Shown: piece by piece, positions 21,769-29,263 of the stretch
Numbering within the stretch: position 1 is the first letter of the stretch
How the letters are laid out: each line of letters opens with the position of its first letter
Assembly: GCA_964615765.1 (NCBI GenBank)
Contig: CAZTQN010000034.1
Span: 1-39,528 of the forward strand
DNA length: 39,528 nt
Direction: 5' to 3'
Source of the DNA: CAZTQN01 sp964615765
GTDB taxonomy: Bacteria > Planctomycetota > Phycisphaerae > Phycisphaerales > UBA1924
Notes under the pieces: model-generated
The model's input: the letters and a program-made list of their open reading frames with translations, nothing else
Told to the model about the DNA's origin: nothing
Database searches by the model: none
Translations under genes and position numbers: made by a program

Positions 21769-24360
21769 CTAGCAGCCGGCGAACCAGAGATCCAGGAAGG
21801 CGAAGATGTCCTGCACGCCGAGCGTGCCGTTGCGGGTGATGTCCGCGCGCGGATCGCCGGCGAACCAGCGTGCGACGAACTCGAGCAGGTCGTTGGTCGA
21901 GAGCGTGCCGGAGTCATCGGTGTCGGCGACGCAGCGGACACGGACGACGGCGGTGTTGGTGGTCGCGGAGCCGCAGGGGGTGGTGAAGACGGCGTCGTAC
22001 ACGCCGGCGTCGGACAAGCGGGCCCCGGTGATGACCAGCGAGACGGCGGTCGGGTCGACGACGTTGCCGCCGCCTAACGAAGCACCGCCCGGTCCGGAGG
22101 TGAGCGGCACGCCGTTGCGGCGCCACCGCACGGTGCGAGCGTTGACGCTGTTCGCACCGGCTTGCAGTCCGATCTGCCCGAAGAGGTCGACGGTCTGCGA
22201 AGACGGCTGGAAGTTGACGACGACGGGGTCGCCGTCGGTCCAGGCGGCGAAGCCCGCGGCGTCGGGGGCGCCGGCGGCCTGATTGAACTCGCCAGCCGCG
22301 TGCATGACCCCGCCGAGGTCGACAAGACCAGAGGGGGCTGAGCGGGCGGAGGCGAGATCAAACAGCGGGGCGACGTACGCCCAGTTCGTGCCGTTCCACG
22401 CGGCGATACCGCTCACGGCCAGTGCGTCGGCCCGGTTGAACCCGCCCTTGACAAACAGACGGCCGCCCATGGAGAGCATGCTGTTGACGCTGGCGTTCAC
22501 GCCGCCACCGACCGCGTTGAACTGCTGCCCGTCCCATCGCGTGATGTATGCGCCGGGCTGATTGGTGGAGGCGGTGAAGGTGCCGCCGACGAACACGTCG
22601 GGACCGTAGCCGACGATCGCGGCGACCTCGCCATTGCCGATACCGGACGCGAGGCTGGTCCACGCGGAACCATCGAACGCGGCGATTCGGTTGGCGGGGC
22701 GTCCGCCGGCGCGGTTGAACGCGCCGCCAACGTACAGCTTGCCCTGATGAACGCCCATGGCGGAGATGAGGGAGTTGGGCGACCCGGGGATGGCGCGCCA
22801 GGAGGTCCCGTTCCAGGCGGCGAGGTTCGCGGCGGGAAGGTCGCCGACGGTGCTGAAAGCGCCGCCGACAAAGAGCTCATCGCCGAACTCGGCGAACTCA
22901 TCGGCCGTGCCGTCGATCGCGCCGAGCACGGTGACGGTGGTACCGTCGAACGAGAAGATGACCCGGATGATGTTGCCGTCAGGATCGCGGGTTATGCCGG
23001 AGCCGATCAGACGATCCTGGAAGACGGTGATGCGGTCCGGGTAGATTCCGGCGAACGCGGGCACGGGCACCCAGCGATCGCTGTCGCGCCGTGCGATCGG
23101 GAAGCCTTCCCCGGTCGCAAGGTTGGCAAATACGCCCGTCGCGTAAACCTCGCCGCGGAACTGGACGAGGTTCGTGAATGCCGTGGCTTGCTGGAAAAGC
23201 TGGAAGTCTGAGCCGACGCGCAGGGCGATCTGAGACTCGAACGGTTCACCGGACAGCGGGATCGCCGTGCCTCCGACCACGACGGTTGATCCGGTCGGTC
23301 GGATGACACGCACGTCGGGACGGCGAACCGAGCCCGTTAGCTGCTCGAGCCGCCAGTTCGTGCCGTCGTAGGAAGCCGCGGCGACATACCCGGCGACGAC
23401 AGCGTCGTTGCCAAGGGCACCAGCCACGAACAAGCGTCCTGCTTGCACGCACATCGAGCTTACAAACGCGACCCCACGACTTGCGTTCGTAACGAACGGG
23501 GCGCGGAGGCTGCGAACGGTGGAGCCATTCCAGGCGAAGACGCGGTTGACCACGAGTCTCTCCACAACCTGGAAGTCGCCGCCGACGATGAGTTCTCCGT
23601 TGTATTCCGCCAGGCTGGTGACATCGCCCCCGATGGCTAGACGGAGTGATTGCCACTCTCCGGCTTGCAGCCGCTGCAGTCCCAGCGACGGCGTGGCGTT
23701 GACGTCGCCGAGGCGGCCGGCGATGTAGAGCTGCCCGTTGTACGCGGCGATCGCGCTCGCGCGCATGTTCAACCCGAGCGGGACCTCGGCCGGCAGGACC
23801 AACCAGACTCCGTTCCGCAGCACCGCGGCGGGTTGGTTGATAGGGCTCGCGACCGCTCCCACGCGCCCGGCGGCGTAGAGCTCGCCCTCGAACTCGGTCA
23901 TCGCGAAGACGCTGCCGATGAGGCCCTGGCCCAGCGGGCGCCACGTGACGCCGTCGAACTCGGCCACGGGGACACCGGTCGAGCCGGGCAGATCGATGTT
24001 CCCGCCCGCCACAAGACGCCCGTTGCGGACCGTGAGGCTGTACACCACCGCGTTCCCGCTCAGCAGCGGACGGAACTGGCCGCCGTCCCACTCGGCGACG
24101 GCGTGTACGCCGAGCGCACCGCCGAGCAAGAACGATCCCCCGATGACCAGCCGCGGCGGGAGCGGGCCGGCAGGACCGTCAGGGTCCCAATCGGTCGCGG
24201 CACTCACCGTGCCGAATGTCACGCCGGGGACGTCGCGGCTTTGCCAGCGTCCGCACACGGCTTGCCCGGCCGCGCTCGACCCGAAGACGTGCAGACCAAC
24301 ATAACCGCTCACGCACGCAATGATCAAACCAACACCGTTGGGTATTGAGCGGACAAGCAT
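21769..24360 (-). CDS. Large secreted protein: beta-propeller-like repeats, Ig-like domain, GC-type dockerin tail
   Basis: From ATG 24360 the 863-residue protein opens with a signal peptide (VGLIIACVSGYVGLHVFG). Most of it is made of about 50-residue repeats of the form 'LYVGGAFN...AGG..AN.IAAFDGS.W..LA.G', as in beta-propeller proteins. An Ig-like domain follows near residues 690-780 (VDLFGQIGLQAGAN, VRWRRNGVPLTS, DAGVYDAVFTT). The end is two dockerin-like repeats (DTDDSGTLSTNDLLEFVARWF and GTLGVQDIFAFLDLWF) and Gly-Cys. A longer start at 24420 adds 20 residues that do not fit a signal peptide. The function is unknown; surface adhesion or binding is likely from the architecture. Confidence 0.8.
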   Translation of the reverse strand: MLVRSIPNGVGLIIACVSGYVGLHVFGSSAAGQAVCGRWQSRDVPGVTFGTVSAATDWDPDGPAGPLPPRLVIGGSFLLGGALGVHAVAEWDGGQFRPLLSGNAVVYSLTVRNGRLVAGGNIDLPGSTGVPVAEFDGVTWRPLGQGLIGSVFAMTEFEGELYAAGRVGAVASPINQPAAVLRNGVWLVLPAEVPLGLNMRASAIAAYNGQLYIAGRLGDVNATPSLGLQRLQAGEWQSLRLAIGGDVTSLAEYNGELIVGGDFQVVERLVVNRVFAWNGSTVRSLRAPFVTNASRGVAFVSSMCVQAGRLFVAGALGNDAVVAGYVAAASYDGTNWRLEQLTGSVRRPDVRVIRPTGSTVVVGGTAIPLSGEPFESQIALRVGSDFQLFQQATAFTNLVQFRGEVYATGVFANLATGEGFPIARRDSDRWVPVPAFAGIYPDRITVFQDRLIGSGITRDPDGNIIRVIFSFDGTTVTVLGAIDGTADEFAEFGDELFVGGAFSTVGDLPAANLAAWNGTSWRAIPGSPNSLISAMGVHQGKLYVGGAFNRAGGRPANRIAAFDGSAWTSLASGIGNGEVAAIVGYGPDVFVGGTFTASTNQPGAYITRWDGQQFNAVGGGVNASVNSMLSMGGRLFVKGGFNRADALAVSGIAAWNGTNWAYVAPLFDLASARSAPSGLVDLGGVMHAAGEFNQAAGAPDAAGFAAWTDGDPVVVNFQPSSQTVDLFGQIGLQAGANSVNARTVRWRRNGVPLTSGPGGASLGGGNVVDPTAVSLVITGARLSDAGVYDAVFTTPCGSATTNTAVVRVRCVADTDDSGTLSTNDLLEFVARWFAGDPRADITRNGTLGVQDIFAFLDLWFAGC

Positions 24361-24483
24361 GGCTGAAATCCTTGGCAACACGACTATCGCGCACGAGCGG
24401 CCCGCGAACACGGGCGACATAACACGATACGACCCGTTCGGGCGAAAGTTGCCGGCGTGACGTGTTAAGTTTTCAATGCCGCG

Positions 24484-25572
24484 TCAGGGTGTCTGCAGGC
24501 GGCGGGATTCTTCTTCGAAGCGGGCGATGTCGGCTTCGACGAAGAAGCGCAGCGTTTCCGCTTTTCTGCGGAGTTCGTCGCTGGTCCACTTTACAGAGCC
24601 GTCGCGCTGGATACGCCAGCGGGGGAACTCGGCCTTGAGGACGGCGAGCTCGGTGCGGGCGCGGTCGCAGGTGCGGAGCAGCGCGTCGCACGCGAAGGCG
24701 CGGGGCATGGCGCCGTAGTCGGCGCTGAAACGGATCGCGGCGCTGGTGGCGTCGTGGACCGAAACGCCGTCAGCCTGCAGTTGGTCGCGGAGCGTGTCCT
24801 GCGCCTTTCGGAGCGCGGCGGACAGGGCCTGGGCCGGCGTGCTGAAGGCCTCGACACGCTGGATGTGGGCGTCGAGTGCGCGCAGGTCGTGCTTCGGATG
24901 CGTGAGCAGCGGCGGCAGTGCTTGTCGCGCCAGCGCGACGACGGCGGCGATGTCCTTATCGAGCGCCTCGCGCATCGCGGCCGTCCGCTGCGCGATCGCC
25001 GGGTGCTCCGCGGGTTCGGGCGGCGTGGGTGCGACGGGCGGCGCCTCGATGGCGGCGCTCGGACGCGGCGGGCGGGTTTCGAACTTGGGCGTGAGATCCG
25101 GCGACGGGGTTGCTGGAGCGGGGTCGCGCGGTTGAAGAGGCTGCGCTGGGCGCGACGGCTCCGGACGCTGGGGCGTCGCGACGGGCGCGGCTGCGGCCAC
25201 GGCGGGAGGTTGCACGCCGGGTCGCGTCAGCCCGCGCTGATCAGCGCTCAGCCCCGCGTAACTCAGCCCGAGCATGAGCCCGGCGAACCCGAGGGTGATG
25301 ACGGCGACCACGTTGGCCCACGCCTGACCCTTCTTCTCCGCGATGGGGCTGAGCATGACGACCCAGAACCCGCCGTAGAGCAGGGCGAGCAGCACCGAAC
25401 CGATCTGCCCGGGCCCGACGCCCTTGGCGGGCACGTAGTTGGGCGGCGGGGCTTTGAGGTAGAGCAGCACGCCGAGGATGATGAGGGCGATCCAGAGGAC
25501 CAGGGCGAGCGGGACGATGGTGAAGCCCGGCGCGCGTGTCTGAGAACGATGGTGGGCGGGTTGCGGGTTCAT
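24484..25572 (-). CDS. Three-TM membrane protein with long Pro-rich and helical C-terminus
   Basis: The 362-residue protein begins at ATG 25572. Three hydrophobic helices lie in the first 110 residues (IVPLALVLWIALIILGVLLYL, VLLALLYGGFWVVML and VVAVITLGFAGLMLGLSYAG). A Pro/Ala-rich linker (about 115-205) is followed by a helical, coiled-coil-like domain rich in Ala, Arg and Glu, ending FVEADIARFEEESRRLQTP. No family is recognised. The upstream open frame (to 25752) is Arg-rich and not part of the protein. It sits between the small basic protein gene and the propeller protein gene on the same strand. Confidence 0.7.
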   Translation of the reverse strand: MNPQPAHHRSQTRAPGFTIVPLALVLWIALIILGVLLYLKAPPPNYVPAKGVGPGQIGSVLLALLYGGFWVVMLSPIAEKKGQAWANVVAVITLGFAGLMLGLSYAGLSADQRGLTRPGVQPPAVAAAAPVATPQRPEPSRPAQPLQPRDPAPATPSPDLTPKFETRPPRPSAAIEAPPVAPTPPEPAEHPAIAQRTAAMREALDKDIAAVVALARQALPPLLTHPKHDLRALDAHIQRVEAFSTPAQALSAALRKAQDTLRDQLQADGVSVHDATSAAIRFSADYGAMPRAFACDALLRTCDRARTELAVLKAEFPRWRIQRDGSVKWTSDELRRKAETLRFFVEADIARFEEESRRLQTP

Positions 25573-25601
25573 CGAGCTCAGGGGGTTTACACAGCCAAGG
25601 C

Positions 25602-25808
25602 TTAGATAGCTTTTCGACGCTTTGGCGGGAGCGAATCCCGGTCGGCCGACGCTGCGATGCGCAGGCCGAGCATCTTGGCGATTCTCGCGTCTTCCGCGGA
25701 TCGTTGGGCGGCGCTCATGCCGGCGATCTCCGAGAACGCCTGCTTGCGCCACCGCCTCACCTCGCCGACACTGCCCTCGCCTTTTGATGTCGAGCGCTTC
25801 CTAGCCAT
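25602..25808 (-). CDS. Small basic hypothetical protein
   Basis: The 68-residue protein starts at ATG 25808 (MARKRSTSKGEG), 28 bp after the thrS stop, and is rich in Arg, Lys and Ala: EVRRWRKQAFSEIAGMSAAQRSAEDARIAKMLGLRIA. It looks like a helical DNA-binding or antitoxin-like small protein, but no toxin gene is adjacent and no motif is diagnostic. The frame is clean and the codon pattern normal. Confidence 0.5.
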   Translation of the reverse strand: MARKRSTSKGEGSVGEVRRWRKQAFSEIAGMSAAQRSAEDARIAKMLGLRIAASADRDSLPPKRRKAI

Positions 25809-25836
25809 CGAGCAACTCCGGTGCGGTTGCACACCA

Positions 25837-28005
25837 TCACGGCTTCACGCCGAGGTCAACCCGCTTCTCCTCGATCTCCTGCCGGATCGCCTGCACGAAC
25901 GCGTCGAGCTTCATGCTGCCGGCGTCCTTCTCGACGCCGCGGACGCGGAGGGAGACGCTCCCGCTCTCGGCGTCGCGCGGGCCGACGACGGCCATGTAGG
26001 GCACCTTTGCGTCCGCCGCGACTTTGATCTTGCCTTGGACGCGGTCGTTGCCGAGGTCGGCGGAGACGCGGACGCCGGCGGCCTTGAGGGCCTGCTCGAC
26101 GCGCTGGGCGTAGTCGTTGCTCTTGTCGCTGATGGGCAGGACGCGGACCTGCTCGGGGCTGAGCCATGTGGGGAAGGCGCCGGCGAAGTGCTCGATGAGC
26201 ACGCCGCAGAAGCGCTCCATGGAGCCGAAGGGCGCGCGGTGGATGACGACCGGGCGGTGCGGGCGGTTGTCGGGCCCGACGTACGTGAGGTCGAAGCGGA
26301 TGGCCATGTTGTAATCGACCTGCACGGTGCCGAGCTGCCACTCGCGCCCGATGACGTCGCGCACGACGAAGTCGATCTTCGGGCCGTAGAACGCGGCCTC
26401 GCCGGGCTCCTCGCTGAACGAGACGCCCAGCGATTTGGCGGCGTCGCGGCAGGCGGCCTCGGCCTTGTCCCAGTTCTCCACGGCGCCGGTGTACTTGTTG
26501 CTGTCCGGGTCGCGCAGGCCCACGCGCACGCGGTAATCCTTCATGCCCAGCGTGGTGAAGATGGTCTTGACCAGCGACAGGCAGCCCTGGATCTCGGCGG
26601 GCACCTGGTCCTCGGTGCAGAACAGGTGGGCGTCGTCCTGCGTGAACCCGCGCACGCGGGTCATGCCGTTGAGTTCGCCCGACTGTTCCCAGCGATACAC
26701 GGTGCCGAACTCGGCCAGGCGCACGGGCATGTCGCGGTACGAGTGCGGCGCGCTGGCGAAGATCTTGGCGTGGTGCGGGCAGTTCATGGGCTTGAGCATG
26801 AAGCCCTCGATGAGCTGCTCGTCCGGCATGACGCGGTCTTTGGCGATGGTCTCCTTGCCGGTGCGCTCGTTGATCCCCGCGGCGAGCCGGGCCGAGACGC
26901 CCTCGACGCGGCTCATCAGTTCGGCGCAGGAACAGCCCGCCGCGGCGAGCGTGTCGAGCGTGTCGCGCTCGACGATCGGCGGGAACTGCGATTCCTTGTA
27001 ATACGGGTAGTGCCCGCTGGTCTTGTAGAGCTCCAGACGCCCGATGTGCGGCGTGAAGACCTCGGTGTAGCCCTGCTTGCGGAGTTCGGCGGCGATGAAC
27101 GTCTGCAGTTCCCGCCGGATGATCGAGCCGTGCGGCGTCCACAGAATCAGCCCCTGTCCGACGTCCTCGTCGATGTGATAGAGGCGGAGCGTGCGCCCGA
27201 TGACCTTGTGGTCGCGCCGGGCGGCTTCTTCGCGCTGCTTGATGTACTCGTCGAGCTCGGCCTGGGTCGCGAACGCCGTGCCGTAGACGCGGGTGAGGCG
27301 GTCGGAGGTCTCGTCGCCGTGCCAGTATGACGAGGCGAGCGAGAGGACCTTGATGGCGCCGATGCGCCCGGTGCTGGGCACGTGGGGACCGCGGCAGAGG
27401 TCTTCCCAGTTCTTGCCCGGGGTGCCGGTGGCGTAGAAGGAGAGGGCCACGGGCCGAGGGCCGAGGGCCGAGTCGGAAGCGCTGGCGGCGATCGCGCGCT
27501 CGGCGTTATCGACCTTGTACTTATTGCCTTCGACCTTCAGCCGCTCGAGACCGGCGGGGGCGTCGACTTCGTACCGCGTGAACGGGCGATCCTCGCCGAC
27601 GATCTTCTTCATCTCGGCTTCGATGGCCGCGAAGTCGCCTTCCTTCAGCGGGCGGGCGTCGGGGAAGCGGATGTCGTAGTAGAACTTGTCTTCCAGCGGC
27701 GGGCCGTAGACGAGCTTGGCTTCGGGCACGATCCGCTGGATGGCCTCGGCCATGATGTGGGCCGCGGAGTGGCGCACGAGGTAGAGCGCGTCGGTGTCGA
27801 TCTGCCCCTGGCGGTTCTTGTACGTCACGATCGCCAGCGAGCAGTCGTTGGCGATGAGCGTGGACAGGTCGCTCAACGTGCCGTTGATCTTGCAGCCCAA
27901 AGCGGCGGCCGCCAGCTTCGGGCCGATGCTCTCGGCCACCTGACGCGCGGTCACGGGCTGAGCGAACTCTTTGACAGAACCGTCGGGAAGGGTGATGCGT
28001 GGCAT
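25837..28005 (-). CDS. thrS: Threonine--tRNA ligase
   Basis: The 722-residue enzyme charges tRNA-Thr. The TGS domain (1-65; ITLPDGSVKEF) is followed by the editing/SAD domain with HSAAHIMAEAI and DLCRGPHVPSTG, the class II core with RRELQTFI, MKPMNCPHHAKIF (zinc Cys and His), RLAEFGTVYRWEQSGELNGM, RVRGFTQDDAHLFC, and AFGSMERFCGVLIEHFAG-like motif 3, and the anticodon domain ending near VDLGVKP. At about residues 174-185 it has an extra stretch (AASASDSALGPRPVA) encoded by a GGGCCGAGG repeat also found in an intergenic space (see findings). Its leader carries the 25-bp repeat and a run of 14 G. A terminator for the upstream gene lies 66 bp before the start. Confidence 0.97.
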   Translation of the reverse strand: MPRITLPDGSVKEFAQPVTARQVAESIGPKLAAAALGCKINGTLSDLSTLIANDCSLAIVTYKNRQGQIDTDALYLVRHSAAHIMAEAIQRIVPEAKLVYGPPLEDKFYYDIRFPDARPLKEGDFAAIEAEMKKIVGEDRPFTRYEVDAPAGLERLKVEGNKYKVDNAERAIAASASDSALGPRPVALSFYATGTPGKNWEDLCRGPHVPSTGRIGAIKVLSLASSYWHGDETSDRLTRVYGTAFATQAELDEYIKQREEAARRDHKVIGRTLRLYHIDEDVGQGLILWTPHGSIIRRELQTFIAAELRKQGYTEVFTPHIGRLELYKTSGHYPYYKESQFPPIVERDTLDTLAAAGCSCAELMSRVEGVSARLAAGINERTGKETIAKDRVMPDEQLIEGFMLKPMNCPHHAKIFASAPHSYRDMPVRLAEFGTVYRWEQSGELNGMTRVRGFTQDDAHLFCTEDQVPAEIQGCLSLVKTIFTTLGMKDYRVRVGLRDPDSNKYTGAVENWDKAEAACRDAAKSLGVSFSEEPGEAAFYGPKIDFVVRDVIGREWQLGTVQVDYNMAIRFDLTYVGPDNRPHRPVVIHRAPFGSMERFCGVLIEHFAGAFPTWLSPEQVRVLPISDKSNDYAQRVEQALKAAGVRVSADLGNDRVQGKIKVAADAKVPYMAVVGPRDAESGSVSLRVRGVEKDAGSMKLDAFVQAIRQEIEEKRVDLGVKP
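27450..27472. repeat. GGGCCGAGG repeat inside thrS
   Basis: CGGGCCGAGGGCCGAGGG (27450-27467) is identical to 14078-14095 in the space between the peptidoglycan-binding protein and the E2 gene; here one more GCCGAG unit follows. In thrS it encodes part of an Ala/Ser/Gly/Pro stretch in the editing-domain region. Confidence 0.65.
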
Positions 28006-28019
28006 GGGGGGGATGGGAA

Positions 28020-28044
28020 GGGGTTAGAGGCGAGAGGTCAGGGG
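28020..28044. repeat. 25-bp intergenic repeat, copy 2
   Basis: GGGGTTAGAGG-CG-AGAGGTCAGGGG matches the copy at 9846-9870 at 23 of 25 positions. It lies 15 bp before the thrS start codon. A run of 14 G (28048-28061) follows directly. Confidence 0.6.
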
Positions 28045-28070
28045 CTAGGGGGGGGGGGGGGCGGAGCGAG

Positions 28071-28101
28071 AAAAAGCCCGGCCACTTGGGTGGCCGGGCT
28101 T
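28071..28101 (-). terminator. Intrinsic terminator of DUF1569 gene
   Basis: A perfect 12-bp stem (28074-28085 with 28090-28101) around a 4-nt loop is followed on the minus strand by T residues (28075-28071). It lies 124 bp after the DUF1569 stop and 66 bp before thrS, so thrS probably has its own promoter. Confidence 0.85.
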
Positions 28102-28224
28102 GGAGGGGGTCACAGCAGTCGGGTCCGGCCTACCCGAGGGTTGCGAGCGTGCGCGTGGTCGTCGACCGGTTCGGCATGGGCCCATGGTAGGCCCCGGCGG
28201 TCCGGTGGTCAGGCATCGCGGCGG

Positions 28225-28746
28225 TCAGGGCATCGGGTCGCCCTGAGCCACGAGGAAGCCCAGGTGATGCTCGGCGTGCCGCAGGTGCACCTGCTGCCAC
28301 TCCGCGTGCGTCAGCGGGCCGAACACCGGGTTCGGCCCCTGCGGGCAGGTCGTCTGCAGGCGGCGGACGGCGGCTCGCAAGCGGTCCAGGCCCTCCGCCG
28401 TCGGCAACACGTCGACGCCGAAGGTGCCCCCCGGCGCCTTGGGCAGGCGCACGCCCTTGGGCAGCGGCCCCCGGAGCATTCTGTTTTTCATCAGCGGCCC
28501 GAGCTTGCGCAGAAGCCACGGCGGGCGAATCGGGTAGCCGTCGAACCCTGCATTTATCCAATAGGCCACATGCCCGAAACTCTGGCCCACGCCCCAGTTG
28601 CCGAGCACGCGGACGCGCCCGGCGGCATCGGCGGCGGCCAGCCGCTCGGCCTCGGCGACGGCCTGCTCCAACTTCTCAAACCGAAGCACACGCGGGCGAA
28701 CGCGGCGGGTATCGACCGGGGTGGAGGAGGCGGGCGTTTGGGGCAT
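28225..28746 (-). CDS. DUF1569 family protein (DinB-like)
   Basis: The 173-residue protein matches DUF1569, a branch of the DinB/YfiT four-helix metal-binding fold. The key blocks are LGNWGVGQSFGHVAYWINAG, a Pro-rich middle with RPPWLLRKLGPLMKNRML and the C-terminal HAEWQQVHLRHAEHHLGFL with the likely His ligands. Members are thought to bind a metal and some resemble thiol-transferase proteins; the substrate is unknown. Start is ATG 28746 (MPQTPASS); further upstream the frame is Arg/Gly-rich. It is divergent from the PadR gene, 146 bp apart. Confidence 0.8.
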   Translation of the reverse strand: MPQTPASSTPVDTRRVRPRVLRFEKLEQAVAEAERLAAADAAGRVRVLGNWGVGQSFGHVAYWINAGFDGYPIRPPWLLRKLGPLMKNRMLRGPLPKGVRLPKAPGGTFGVDVLPTAEGLDRLRAAVRRLQTTCPQGPNPVFGPLTHAEWQQVHLRHAEHHLGFLVAQGDPMP

Positions 28747-28856
28747 GCCCCAGCGTATTAAGCCCCGCCGCGGTGTCGAGCCCCCGCACCCCGACCTTCC
28801 CCCGCACCTCCACCACTCCCGCGACGGTTGCCCGTTCCGAGATCCGAAATTATCTC

Positions 28857-28885
28857 TTGACAGATCTATCGCACGCCGATATATT
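28857..28885 (+). promoter_or_regulatory. Near-consensus sigma70-type promoter for padR-like gene
   Basis: TTGACA (28857-28862) and TATATT (28880-28885) are spaced by 17 nt. Transcription would begin at about 28891-28892, on the GTG start codon of the PadR gene, so the mRNA may be leaderless. PadR proteins often repress their own operon, but I cannot show an operator here. Confidence 0.8.
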
Positions 28886-28891
28886 GACATC

Positions 28892-29263
28892 GTGCTTGGA
28901 CGCGACGCGCAACGAGATGCTGGAGAACTGGTCGTGCTGGCCTTGCTCGCGGAGGGTCCGGCGTACGGCTACGCGATCAGCAAGGAAGCGGCGGCCCGCT
29001 CAGAAGGCCGCCTTCGGCTGACAGCGGGGGCGCTGTACCCGCTCCTGAAATCGCTCGAGACGCAGGGGCTGGTGGCGTCGTACTGGGAAGAGATCAAGTC
29101 CGACCGTTCGGGCCCGGAGGAAGCGGGCCGGCGGCGGAAGTGGTATCGCCTGACGCCCAAGGGGCGGCGTCGCCTGGACAGCCGCATCGAAGCCCACCGG
29201 GCGTACCGCGCCGTCATGGACGCGATCCTGCCGCCGGGTCCGGATCTGGAGGCCAGAGCATGA
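28892..29263 (+). CDS. PadR family transcriptional regulator
   Basis: The 123-residue protein has the PadR winged helix: LVVLALLAEGPAYGYAISKE, LTAGALYPLLKSLETQGLVASYW and RRRKWYRLTPKGRRRLD. The start is GTG 28892 because the winged helix begins about 12 residues later and the next start would cut into it; an out-of-frame ATG at 28917 is not used. The start lies at the predicted transcription start, so no ribosome site exists. The stop overlaps the next gene in ATGA. PadR plus a HAAS-domain membrane protein is a common two-gene unit, where the HAAS protein is thought to pass a membrane signal to PadR. Confidence 0.92.
   Translation: MLGRDAQRDAGELVVLALLAEGPAYGYAISKEAAARSEGRLRLTAGALYPLLKSLETQGLVASYWEEIKSDRSGPEEAGRRRKWYRLTPKGRRRLDSRIEAHRAYRAVMDAILPPGPDLEARA

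Noticed and set aside
20321..28005. Functional threonine cluster (tdh-like gene plus thrS)
   Set aside because: The two genes are over 4 kb apart on opposite strands with surface genes between; no shared regulation is visible.
28005..28101. T-box or attenuator control of thrS from the terminator upstream
   Set aside because: The terminator lies only 66 bp before the start without the T-box conserved sequence or specifier loop; it fits better as the end of the DUF1569 transcript.
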